Shown here: piece by piece, positions 11,885 to 22,857 of the stretch
Layout: each line of letters opens with the position of its first letter
Position numbering within the stretch: the first letter of the stretch is position 1
Assembly (NCBI GenBank): GCA_965153455.1
Contig: OZ234493.1
Coordinates: forward strand, 20,946,213-21,010,212
Length of the DNA: 64,000 nucleotides
Source of the DNA: Sphagnum compactum
Lineage: Eukaryota; Bryophyta; Sphagnopsida; Sphagnales
Reading direction: 5' to 3'
Translations under genes and position numbers: made by a program
The notes under the pieces: generated by a model
Told to the model about the DNA's origin: nothing
The model's input: the letters and a program-made list of their open reading frames with translations, nothing else
The model's database searches: none

Positions 11885-12515
11885 CCCCATGAAGTTCCCC
11901 AAAAATGAGCTCATAGTTCATAGTGATAACAAACAACACCCACCAAACATTCCTCAAAATGTGGGACCAAATGAAAACTACATCAGTTCAAAGTCCAAAC
12001 CAGTGTTGAGCAGTTCTTTAGTCTTATGAAGAACCTCCACTTTGGTTCCAAAACCTAAAATTAGAACTATCACAGTTCCAGTTTCAACTCCACACATAAA
12101 TGAAACAGGAATCAATCCACCAGATTCCAGAACCAGTTCTTCCCGACAAAAATAATTTGATTCCAATTCTGATTCTGAAGATCAGATCCAGCTCTGGTCC
12201 AGTTCTTACTAATCCAGATGGGAACCAATGCCAGTTAACTCTGGTTCTAGTCACTTTCTTTTCTCAAAAACATATATTTCAAACCAGTGAAATAAGAGAT
12301 GTCTCGTGAAATTCTCAAAAAATGAACTCATAGTTCATACTAACAACAAACAATATACAAAATGTCTCATGAAATTCCCAAAAAATGAATTCATAGTTCG
12401 GAGGAGTACCGACAGACTATGTATATATCTGCTGAACAATTCCTCAAAATGTGGGACCACGTGAAAATTTACATCGTTGGAGTTCAGTAGGCTCTCCAGG
12501 ACAGGCAGAGCCAAC
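11885..12515. repeat. Dispersed short direct repeats leading into a minisatellite
   Basis: The phrase 'ccccaaaaatgagctcatagttcat...aacaaacaa' at about 11,896 returns at about 12,312 and 12,376 with small changes. The phrase 'tgtgggaccaaatgaaaa' at about 11,959 returns at 12,451 and 12,580. These are partial repeats of a longer unit whose 3' part is the 19-bp array. No gene seen. Confidence 0.6.
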
Positions 12516-12875
12516 AAACCAATCTTATGAAATCAGACCAATCTTACTAAATTAGAGCAATCTTGCAAATCCTCAATCTGTGGGACCAAATGAAAATTTA
12601 CATCATCAGTTCTGTAGTCTCTCCGGGACAGGCAGAGCCAACAAACCAATCTTATGAAATCAGACCAACCTTACAAACTTAGACCAATCTTACGAAATCA
12701 GACCCATCTTACAAACTTTGACCAATCCTATGAAATCAGACCAATCTTATGAACTTAGACCAATCTCATGAAATCAGACCAATCCTACAAACTTAGACCA
12801 ACCTTACGAGATCAGAGCAATCTTAAAAACTTAGACCAACCTTATGAAATCAGACAGATCTTAGGAAATCAGGCA
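12516..12875. repeat. 19-bp minisatellite with 38-bp higher-order pattern
   Basis: Units such as AATCTTATGAAATCAGACC and AACCTTACAAACTTAGACC alternate head to tail. Between about 12,640 and 12,860 at least ten consecutive 19-bp units can be read by eye without indels, type A (gaaatcagacc) alternating with type B (aaacttagacc), so the true period is 38 bp. A roughly 120-bp larger direct repeat starting at 'gacaggcagagccaacaaacc' (about 12,500 and 12,630) precedes it. The array is non-coding in all frames. Confidence 0.85.
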
Positions 12876-13440
12876 TGTTGAAGGACAAACACTACTTCTT
12901 TGCTTCTTCTTTGGCAAAGATTGTGAAAAAAGATCGCATTTTGGGAATTCCAAATGGGAATTTGGAACAAAAGACACATACCTATAGGTATAGGTAGTCT
13001 CAGGCAGATCATGTAAATCTCAAAGGAAAAATATAAGAAAAGATATGGTGGTCGTCGTCGGCTAAGGACAAGCAAGAAGAAATTGTCCTTGACAATTACA
13101 GATCTTGAGAAGTGACAGCAGCTTTTGTTTGCATGTCTGCTTGCCTACCTTTCCTTCCTTACTTGGAGGCCAGAGTAAGGCCCGCAGCACCCACGGTTGC
13201 ACCGTCCACTGGATGCCCGTTATGACTCAGTTGTGAATGAACGTCAACTGAGTTAATATGATCGGGTTTCACCTTGGTAACCCATTGTGTAAGAAGTGTT
13301 CCTCTATTTAGGTCAGTGTATTTTTTTAGGAATTGTTTTGGTAGCCAAAATGGCTATCATGCAGAGGAAGATGTAAAATAAGTAGCAATTGTCCCTAGGA
13401 AGATTTAGCCAAACTTGGCTAAAAAATCAGAAATAAAATA
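12876..13440. other. Intergenic, nothing recognised
   Basis: Unique-looking sequence with no frame above 70 codons and no RNA gene recognised. Confidence 0.45.
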
Positions 13441-13446
13441 CAAATC

Positions 13447-13475
13447 ACTCTTTCTTTCTTTCTTTCTTTCTTTCT
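13447..13475. repeat. (TTTC)n microsatellite
   Basis: Seven consecutive TTTC-type units starting about 13,448, embedded in non-coding sequence. Confidence 0.85.
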
Positions 13476-13779
13476 ATCTTTAGCAACCAGAAAAGCAAGC
13501 AAGAATTATGAGGGTCGAGGCAGTAGGTAAAGAACAGAAGCAATCTGCAGCGGCTGGTTGGCTGGCTAGCTGGAGAAAAATGAGGAAGTGGGTGGTCATT
13601 GCTCCGTTAGCAATCCCAAGCAAATCTAATTGGGGGTGGTGGGGGGTAATCTTGCAGCGCTAGAAGTGGAAAAATACTTGGGATAGATCTGACATCCCCC
13701 AAACTAAACTGGGAGTTTGTGCGCTGTGGTGGTTTTCATTTGCAAATTGCCAAGCTGCAGCTGAAACCCAACTAGTACC

Positions 13780-13985
13780 TACTACTACTGTGTGCATAGA
13801 TAGAGAGCAGTCTACTTACTTACCGCCAGCCAGCCCAAGCCCAGCCCGGCCGGACAGCCAGCCAGCCAGCACTGAGCAGTCGTCCAGCAGGCAAACAGCA
13901 GCCGGCTAAAACTCTGCAACAACAACAGTAGCAGCAGCAGCAGCAGCACAACTTCCCAAACAAAAGCTGACTGCCGCTTTCATAA
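13780..13985. other. GC-rich block with CCAG and CAG repeats
   Basis: Contains clustered CCAGCC/CAGCC words (13,825-13,880) and a (CAG)n run (about 13,930-13,950) in an otherwise AT-leaning region. Such sequence is typical of plant 5' leaders, but no convincing coding region follows within 2 kb on either strand, so I do not call a gene. Confidence 0.4.
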
Positions 13986-16075
13986 ACTCCAAATCCACTA
14001 CGATTTTAACTCCTATGATTTCTTTCTTTCTTGCTTTGCTTTGCATCAAGTTCTAGATTTACAAATTACTGGACATTCTAGGCACTCTCCACACAACTAG
14101 CCCAGTAAGGACATCTTTACATTATGCTGCTGTGATCACAATAGCTTCTTCCATTAGGTTTTTAACCGTATCTGTGAACTGGTACAGACAAGGGTTGTCA
14201 TATTAATGTACTAGTAGATAGAGGGCTTGAAAAAGAAATTTACAGAAACTTCAAGCCAGTGGGGTTGCTGGATTTGGTGGTCTGAATTTTTTTTGTCAGC
14301 TAACTTGAGTGATCTAACAGTTCAATGTGTAATATCCATTTACAGAGATAGGGTTCTAGCACATCACTTGTACACTTTGTTTCATTATGGACCTGCACCT
14401 CTAACTACAGTATGTAAGTACCCATCCATCAACACTGAACAGTTGAAATTTCTTTCAGTTGCTGTACAGACCTAGTATATTTTTTAATAATTCTAATTAG
14501 TATAGTATGTGCTTCTTTGGCAATGTCCTTTACTAATTTCTAGGTGTGCGGAGCTTCAACTGTGAGTTGCAAGTTTGAGCATTAACAGCAGCACACCCCA
14601 GATTGTAACAGTCCATAGATCACTAATTGTCCTTAGACTTGTACATGCAAAATATTGTATTATATTGCATCAACCAGATTGTTGTTGCTTTGGATTATAT
14701 TCCTATGGTTGGTGATGGATGAACTCTCCAGGTCAAGAAACCAGGCCAAGAAAAAAAAGAAAAGAAAGGAGGTCTTGGGTCTAGGTAACTGGCAAGAGGT
14801 TGCTGCTTACAGGAAATAGCTGAGATGCTAATGTAGCAAGGAAGATCTTTTTGAGTAACCAGCAACCTCAAGCCGGTGATGAGACATAAATCTACCACTT
14901 AGTGGTTCAAGATCTACTTACCAAAATCATAACTCTCATGTCAATGGATGGCTACTGAGTGAATCCAGTAGGTATCAGATGGACAGATTCAAATGTTTTT
15001 TTTTTTAATAAAATGGATTGATCCAACATCTGTAGTTGGAAGGTAGGAACGGAAAACCCTCAAGGTCGAAGGTTCTACTGGGTGAACACTAAGTGGAGGA
15101 CCAATCACATTGAGCTCTGAAAGGTCGATAATGGTTGAACCCATTACTGGACACAATCTACTCCTGCTGCCGCATTACAAAAAGACTGCATTCCAGTGTA
15201 ATCTTACAGTTATGTTCTTTTCAGTTAAGAGGTAAGAATTCCATCAGCATCCCTTGATACTTCTTCTTACTAGCAAAATGTTCTGAGTTTCAAGACATTG
15301 CTGACACACCCAATGCTTGTAATGTGGCCTGTTGCTCATCAGGACAGGATAAATTGTCATCTCGCCCAGAGTACGCTTGTAAACTACTTCAAATTGCAGT
15401 GCAAATTGCTTCTAGTAACAAAATCAATAAGTAACAGGGGCTCTCTCAAGATCTTCCTCCTCAGCAGCCTACTTACTGATGAGGTTATTGAGGACAAAAC
15501 ATTCTTCAAAATCAGGTCTGAAATAAAGGGCTTGCTCTTTCTTTTTGTTTTGGGTTTCTATTTTCCAGGGCAGTGTATTTGTGGTTATTGGCATCTTTGA
15601 CAATTCATGGGGGGGGGGACTCACAGCACTCAAACACCTCTCTCTCTCTCCAAAATGGGTGTTCCCCATCTCCAGCTCTAGAGGTCCAAGCTCAAACATT
15701 ATCCTCAATCCCTGAAGCAAGGTGTTAACTTGGAATCATTGAAAGAAAAACAACCCAATAGGCTTCTTTTTTGGCTCTTTCAGTGAAGGGCTCCCTCTTG
15801 GTCCTTAGTCCTTACCAAGTTTCTCTGACGATGTTTTAGGTCTTATTGATGGCGTTTTAGGTCTCTTATTAGATTGTATAGGGTAACTTATTCATGCTTC
15901 TATTTAATAGTGAGGGGGTGTGCTCACTATTTTATTTTTATTTTATTTTTCAGGAGGAGCCATTTGATTGACTTTTTCATGGTTTGAAAATATTAAGTTT
16001 TCCATAAACTAATCCTTAGTTTTATTCTAACTATACCGTGCTCATCCTCTTTGTTAAAGTTATCAGTAAAGCCTA
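13986..16075. other. Intergenic, no supported gene
   Basis: Frames up to 100 codons exist (for example 15,298-15,600) but lack any recognisable motif, and their codon use looks like the spacer. A run of nine G occurs near 15,610 next to (CT)n at about 15,640. Just before the array, 16,005-16,100 contains a small palindrome: 'ccttagtttt' at 16,013 and 'aaaactaagg' at 16,097. Confidence 0.45.
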
Positions 16076-16089
16076 GCAAAGTGAGGACC

Positions 16090-17345
16090 GTGCCTCAAAA
16101 CTAAGGATGAAGTCCGCAAAAGTGGTTATCATAATCATTTTTCTAACCACACTATGGTTTACTTACATTAAACTAAGGGGCTACCTAATAGGGGTTTCAC
16201 TAGGTTAGGCTTACCTACATGGGTTACTTAGTTACCTACCCATTTATTCACGTCTACCTACCTATCTATCTACCTATCAATGGATTATCTACCTATTTAC
16301 CTATTGGTCACCTACCTACCTATGGGTTACGTACCTACTCGTGGGTTACTTACCTAGGTTAGGTGCTATCAAAAGCCCAAAACGGGAGCTATCTAGGGTC
16401 ATCTTAAAGGCTACCTAGGGGTTACCTAGGGGCTATTTAGAAAGCTACGTGAGGCTTACATAGGGTTATAAAAGGACTTCCTAAATTAAGGGATATTTAG
16501 GGGTTACTTATGGGGTTACATAAAGAGTTATTAAGGGATATTTAAGGGTTATTTATGAGGTTACATAAAGGACTATTTAGGGACTAACTCAAAAGTTGAC
16601 TAGGGGATACTTAAGGACTACCTAAGGGCCTACTTTGGTTAGGGGATACTTTTAGACTATGTAGGAGGTTACATAGAGCTTATCTAAAAAGATTATTTAG
16701 GAATTTCTTGAGTTAAGGGATACTTAGGGGATTACTTTTGAAGCTATTTAGGGTATACATATGGTAATATTTAAGAGGCTAACTAGGGGCTTCCTAAGTT
16801 AGTGAATACCTAGGGGCCTATTTATGGGGCTACATAAGGGGCTATTTACAAGCTTCCAAAGGGAATACTTACACACTATGTAGGAGTTATATATAACCAC
16901 CAAAATAGCCTTTAGTTATTTCATAACCTATGTAGGTCCTTATGTGTTTCCCTAGGTAGTCCCCAAGTAGGTCCTAGGTAGTCTCCTAAGTAGCCCTTCG
17001 ATATACCATAACCCAAGTAGGCCCCTAGGTGTCTCTATAAATAACCTTTTAGGTAGGCCTTATGTAGCGCCCTAGGTAGGCACTATGTAATCCCTTAAAT
17101 AACCCTTAGGTATCCCATAGCTTAGGTAAGACTTTAGATGTCTCCTTGGATTCTTTCAATAGGCCCTAAATAGTTCCTTGAATAGTTTTTAAGTTTCCCA
17201 AAACACAGGTAGATTCTTAAGTGTCTCCTTAACTTAGATAGGCCTTAGGTACAGCCCTTTAAATAATCCTTAGGTATCGACTAATTTAAAAAATCCCTAG
17301 CTAACCCCTAGGTAGCTAGCTTTGTGTAATTCCACTAGGGAAAAA
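16090..17345. repeat. Foldback-type degenerate array, about 11-nt units, left border of the AT-rich island
   Basis: From about 16,170 to 16,880 the plus strand is made of units resembling GGGGNTACNTA, placed about every 11 nt (for example GGGGTTACCTA, GGGGCTATTTA, GAGGCTTACAT in succession near 16,420-16,470). From about 16,900 to 17,340 the same unit runs on the opposite strand (CCTAGGTAG, TAGGCCCTAAATAG). The whole is thus a large imperfect inverted repeat centred near 16,890. Its outer end (16,092-16,160) contains CCTCAAAACTAAGGATGAA, AGTGGTTA and CTAACCACACTATGGTTTAC, all found as reverse complement at the outer end of a second array at 55.9 kb. No protein is encoded. Confidence 0.8.
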
Positions 17346-18469
17346 ATGGTCGTTTCTTACCAATTAGTTTTTTACTATATGTCGTCCTCGACTTTGTTTC
17401 AACTACATAATTATATTTATGTCAAAAAAATCCATGTGGATGGCTTAGCACTTCAAATAAATTGAACTACCAATTAATTTGATAAATGTGTAGCATTGAC
17501 CACTAGTGGGGGTTGACCATCAAAATATAATTGTCACATTCATGTGGAATTATGTATATCAATGAAAAGTGTGTTCAATAAGTTTACAAGAGCATGTGCA
17601 AAAAGATCACAAATATAGAAGCAATGTGCAATTCCTAGTAGATACCAACACAAGGCTTGAAACTCCACAAATGATGCCCCATTTTTTATATTAGTTCAAT
17701 GTATTTCCTCTTTTGAAGGTGCATGACGTTTATTTCACTTTCAATTGCATCAAAAGTTTCCCAACATCATCATATGTCTTACAATGCAACGTCCAAACCA
17801 ACCATTTATAATTTTCACTACCATATGATGCAACCCCCTCTTGGCTACAAGGTCAAATGACAACCTTGGCATGAAGATTGATTATGATTACCCTAGTCAT
17901 GTAAATGATGTTATGATCACTTCTTGCATTGCCATACATGGTGTAAAACAAAAAAAGAATCCTAGATACACAAAAATTAATTTAAACCATACTTTTCAAA
18001 GTTGTTCAACTACATTCAACCCACACAAAAAGTAAAAGACTTTATGCTTACATTATGTACTCAAAACCAAAACTTATGAATGTATGCATCTTCGATATTA
18101 TTATTTTTTCCATTTCAAATACAGAATAATACATTGAGGGATATGAAAAGATGACAATGATTGGGAGACATGTTTTAGCTAGAAAGGCACCATATTTCAA
18201 ATGCCCCAAAAATCACAAAATGTTTTTAAACCACTAAATTATGTTGCTATTGACAATGAGAGGCAACCTTTTTCATTATGGGACCACCATCAAAACAATA
18301 ATATCGGTAAAAACAACATTCATTTTATGCATTTAATAAATATTGGTCATGCTCCATTGTTCCACATTATTTTTTATATGGAAATATTGTTCCTTGTATC
18401 CATTTATATTATATTATATAAAAATAGAGGAATAAAAAACTTTTCAATGTGCTAGAAACACAAGTAGAA
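17346..18469. other. 5' flank of the P450 pseudogene, repeated elsewhere
   Basis: AT-rich non-coding DNA. The segment from about 17,520 to 18,460 recurs at 41,350-42,300 (full) and from 17,905 onward at 30,412-30,960 and 52,775-53,330, in each case upstream of a P450 copy or of an emptied P450 unit in the same orientation. Small open frames (17,841-18,035; 18,201-18,455) are repeated with stops in the copies and are not considered genes. Confidence 0.65.
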
Positions 18470-19010
18470 AAACTATGTTTTGCGACTTGTCTTATGCAAT
18501 TACATGTGTCGCATGCAACTAAAAGATAGTTTCATGTGATGTTTTTTAGTTGCATATGACACATTTAGTTGCATAAGACAAGTTGCAAAAGTTTTTTTTT
18601 CTACTCTATAAATAAATATTTAAGCATGTGTATTTCTATATATAGAACAAAGTGATGGTACATTTTTGGCCACATGTGCATTAGGGGACCATCATCAAGA
18701 CAATAATATCGGTAAAAACAACATTTATTTATTTTTATGCATTTAATAAATATTGGTCATGCTCCATTGTTCCACATTATTTTTTTATATGGAAATATTG
18801 TTCCTTGTATCCATTTATATTATAATATATAAGAATAGAGGAATAAAAAACTTGTCAATGTGCTAGAAACACAAGTAGAAAAACTATCTTTTGTGACTTG
18901 TCTTATGCAATTACATGTGTCGCATACGACTAAAAGATAGTTTCATGTGATGTTTTTTAGTTGCATAAGACTAGTTGGAAAAGTTTTTTTTTCTACTCTA
19001 TAAAAAAATA
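18470..19010. repeat. Two copies of a hairpin (MITE-like) repeat
   Basis: Each copy has two complementary arms around CTTGTCTTATGCAATTACA and its partner TTAGTTGCATAAGACAAG, separated by a short loop with 'agatagtttcatgtgatg'. Copy 1 is 18,470-18,606 and copy 2 is 18,875-18,995; the roughly 400-bp stretch containing each hairpin is itself duplicated in tandem (compare 18,290-18,650 with 18,690-19,050). The same hairpin recurs at 31.0, 31.4, 42.3, 53.4, 53.75 and 54.5 kb, always in P450 5' flanks. No target duplication was determined. Confidence 0.75.
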
Positions 19011-19204
19011 TTTAAGCGTATGTATTTTTATATATAGAACAAAGTGATGGTAAATGTTTGACCACGTGTGCATCATAACACACATTTCAAAAGAAAACCC
19101 CTTGGGTTGAAATCCTATATTATTGAAATGTAGTTTGTATTCTTTCTGAGCACAATTCCAAAATACATCTTGTAGAAGGTTGCAAAGGTTTTGACGTAAA
19201 CAAC

Positions 19205-21348
19205 ATGGACAAGTCAATGATTCATTCATTTGTGCACCAAGGAATTTTGAGAGTTAATTTGGGGCTTTTTATTGTAAGTATGTTTTGTATATTTTTGGCT
19301 GTAACTTTACACACAATGTTTTCCAGGAAATCCCATTGCTTACTTCCAGGTCCATGGCCATGGCCTATCATGGGCAATTTGTTGATGTTTAGAGAACATC
19401 CACACCTAACACTAACACGTTGGGCCGAAAAGTATGGACCCCTTATGCACCTTCAACACGGTTCCATCAACACTGTGGTGGCATCTTCGCCTACAATGGC
19501 CAAGGAATTTTTGAAAACCCAAGATCATGTGTTCTAATATTGTCCATCTTCACTTGCATTCAAGATTCTAACCAAAAATTGGAGCATGGGAGTGATATCT
19601 GGTCTTGCTTTGCAACACATCCGAAAGATATGCACGAACGAGCTTTTCACATTTAAAAAGATACAATCATTCCAACCTATGAGAACACAAGAGATTCAAG
19701 AGACAATCAAGGACATTTACAGAGAAACCAATGAAGGAAAAATGGTTAATCTCACCTTCAAACTATCATTTGTCTCCACAAATAATATGACCCAAATGTT
19801 GTTCAAGAAAAGGTAATTTATTTGAAACTATGTTAATATGAAATGTTCAAGAAACATATATAATGGCATGAGTTAGCATCATAATGTTTGGATTGAAATA
19901 ATCACCAAATTTGGGATTTAAAAAAAAGCTATTATAGGATTTTTTCTCAATAGATGAACTTTCAAATGGCAAACTCAACATTGTAATAAACTATGAACAT
20001 TTCAAATATTGTTTTGTTCTTTTTCCATGTGCATTTCAATGACTAAAAACATGTCTCTATGGGTGCATAGGTATTGTGGAATTGGGAGCGACAATAAAGA
20101 AGCACAATGGTTCAAAGAAATAACAAATGCAATCACATATTGGGAAGGTGCTTTCACTATTAGTGATTACATCCCTTACTTGAGGTGGGTGACCAAGCTT
20201 CAAGGGATTTACACCTCTTTGCAAGCATTACCAAATGAATTATCAAATTTCATTAAACAAATAATGGATGAACATAGAACAATTCCATCTACTCCAAATT
20301 CAAATATTGAGGATGTGCCTAAAGATTTTTTGGATGTTCTTTTCACCACACCTCAAGTAGATGGTATTGGACACTTAACTGATGATGCCATTCAAGCTTT
20401 TATCACGGTGAGTGGAACACCATGGTTTTTTTATAGTAGTGAAAATGTTTATGTTTAAAGGAATTTGCATTAAGTTTTATGGTTTTTAAAAATGTTTTAA
20501 AATTCTATTCCACACCAAAATGTTCATAACAATAATGTTAATACATGTTGTGATGTGTACATGCAGGACATATTTGTAGCACGAATTGGTACACTTCATT
20601 ACCATGTCACAATTATATTTTTTAAAACACATGTTCATCATTGACATCTTTTATTCATAAAAATAAAATGGAAATTATATTTACTTAAAAGTTCATGAAT
20701 ATTTTTCATATTTATGTATTGTCCAAATTAACCCCTTTTTTTTTGTAGATACATCTACTATGACATTAGAGTGGGTGATGGCAGAACTTTTACAACACCC
20801 TAACATTATGAAATGTGCCCAAACATAATTGGATGATATAGTGGGGACAAATCGATTGGTTGAAGAATCCGATCTTCAAAATCTCCCTTACTTGCAAGCT
20901 ATATTGAAAGAAAACTTTTGGATCCATCCTCCTGCTCCTCTTTGGCTTCCTCATTGTTCTATTGAACCTTCGCAAGTACAAGGTTACAATCTACCTCCCA
21001 ACACTTGAGTATTGGTGAATATATGGGCAATCGGACGAGATCCTAATACATGGGAAAAGCCATTACAATTTGACCCAAATCATTTCATGCAACACCATGA
21101 AATTGATGTGCAAGGTCAACATTTTGAACTTTTACCATTTGGTACTTGAAGACGAGCATGTCCAGGACGTCCATTAGCAGTCATATTTGCTCAAATTGTG
21201 TTGGCATGACTCTTGCAAAGCTTTGATTGGTCAATTCCAAATGTGGAAGAAAAAACCATTGACATGTCTGAAACATTTGGTCTCACTTTAAGGAAAACAA
21301 AGTCATTGTGTGTAATGACACATCCTAGGTTGCAAGCTCACAATTGAT
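19205..21348 (+). pseudogene. Cytochrome P450 pseudogene, CYP71-clan type
   Basis: Homologous along its whole length to the intact P450 genes of this window, with the same four exons: 19,205-19,812, 20,071-20,407, 20,567-20,588 (22 nt) and 20,749-21,348. All GT/AG borders are kept and exon 2 has exactly the same length (337 nt). The N-terminal anchor, LPGPWPWPIMGN hinge and K-helix ExxR (ENFW, arginine lost) are visible. Premature stops occur at 19,535 (after DHVF), 20,826, 21,006, 21,147 (inside the heme-binding loop, PFGT*RRACPG) and 21,207. The micro-exon reads DIFVARI instead of DMLIAGT, destroying the I-helix motif. Four of the five stops arise at positions that are CAA, CGA/CGG or GGA in the intact copies. 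Transcription is possible but no active enzyme can be made. It converges with the intact gene at 27.9-30.0 kb. Confidence 0.93.
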
Positions 21349-21950
21349 TCTATCCCCAAGTATATCAATTCATGTGCAATTATAGTTGACATGAAGATCA
21401 AGTCCTCTTAAAATTTAAAAACTTACTAGAGTTGTCTTACATTGTTTTGACTAAATGATGATCTCTACTATGTGAAAAGTTAAATAAAGGATTTTGAAAT
21501 ACACAAATTTGCAACATTCTAACAATTATCACCTAACCAATAGTGGATAGCATAGCTCTAGTTTTCTATGTTGCTCCACTTTGGAGGATTTGATCGCGTT
21601 TCATAGATTTCAATTATAGCGAATCATGAAATTTGGTTTAACTACATGCCCATATATAACAAGTCAAACACATTGCTAAATTCAATAGTAGTGTAATTTC
21701 AAATCACATTTTGCACATAAATGTTGGTTGTACAAACTATAAACCCCCCAAAAATTGTGGGTTGGTTTTATAAATGATAAATCTACCATTGTAATGGGCA
21801 AAGGATTAGTGTGTTAATAGTTGTGGTAAGTTGTACAACATGTGTGTGTGTGTTGATCTCTTCCTTGTTGAATAAACACATCTTTGACGTACAATTTAGA
21901 TGGGTGTAATCAAGTGGTGATCCCAATTGTCCATTGTTAAATATGTCCAA
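21349..21950. other. P450 3' flank, repeated downstream
   Basis: Non-coding. The stretch from 'aattgattctatccccaagtatat' onward recurs at 31,500-32,080 and 53,865-54,325 (and briefly at 54,590-54,655), where it follows a 5' flank directly without a gene between. Confidence 0.7.
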
Positions 21951-21959
21951 GTACATCTA

Positions 21960-22855
21960 AAAAACAACTAGAAGGATAAACAAACTTTGGTTATCCCTTA
22001 TCAAGAAATTTCCTCAATTGAACATATTTATTTCCTTTGTTGAACATCTATAAAAAGGTAGAAGGATAAGAGGATTCGGTTCCCTTCTATCCAATTCATT
22101 CTTCAAAATCTTTTTCTATTTGCTAAATATTCCCAAGTACATCAACAAAAAAGTTAGAAGGCTAAGAAAATTTGATTCCCTCTTACCCCATTTGTTATTC
22201 AAAATCTTTTCCTTTGCTAAATATTCCCAAGTACATCTACAAAAGAGCCAAAAGGCTAAGAAATTTGATTCCCCCTTACCCCATTTGTTCTTTAAAATCT
22301 TTCCCTTTGCAAAATATTTCCAAGTACATCTACAAAAGAACTAAAAGGCTAAGAAAATCTGATCCCCCTTTACCCCATTTGTTCTTCAAAATATCCTTTG
22401 CTAAACATTCCCAAGTGCATCTACAAAAGAGCTAGAAGGTTAAGAAAATTTGATTCCCCCTTATTCAATTTGTTCTTCAAAACCTTTTCCTTTGTTAAAT
22501 ATTCCTGAGTTCATCTACACAAGAGCTAGAAGGCTAACAAATTTTGATTCCCTTTACTCAAATTTTTCTTGAAAATCTTTTCCTTCTTCAAATATTCCCA
22601 AGTACATCTATAAAAGAGCTAGAAGCTTGAATTTTTTTGATTCCCCCATACTCAATTTGTTCTTCAAAATCTTTTTCTTTCCCAAATATTCCCAACTACA
22701 TCTACAAAATAGCTAGAAGGCTAAGAAAATTTGATCCCCCCTTATTCAATTTGTTCTTCAAAGTCTTTTCCTTTCCCAATTACATATAGAAAGAAGCTAG
22801 AAGGAGAATAAACTCGGTTCCCTTTTAACTAATTATTTCTTCAAATACTTTTCAT
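21960..22855. repeat. Tandem array, units of about 90-95 bp
   Basis: About nine diverged head-to-tail units, each containing 'cccaagtacatctacaaaagagctagaaggctaagaaa', 'tttgattcccccttaccccatttgttcttcaaaa' and 'tcttttcctttgctaaatatt' (given in three pieces). Open frames of 74-87 codons across it are by-products of the period. A second array of the same unit lies at 32,085-33,300. Confidence 0.85.
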
Positions 22856-22857
22856 TA

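Noticed and set aside
10000-16000. tRNA, snoRNA or conserved microRNA precursors
   Set aside because: Looked for tRNA arms with B-box-like GGTTCGANNCC and for common plant microRNA sequences by eye; none was convincing.
16080-17345. LTR pair of a 40-kb retrotransposon
   Set aside because: The two border arrays are in inverted, not direct, orientation, and no primer-binding site or pol gene lies inside.
22120-22435. Repetitive open frames rich in FAKYSQVHLQK-type repeats
   Set aside because: Arise from the 93-bp tandem array; frames and stops vary from unit to unit and between loci.
21960-22855. Possible CRISPR-like array
   Set aside because: Units are about 93 bp and contiguous without unique spacers; the DNA is eukaryotic.
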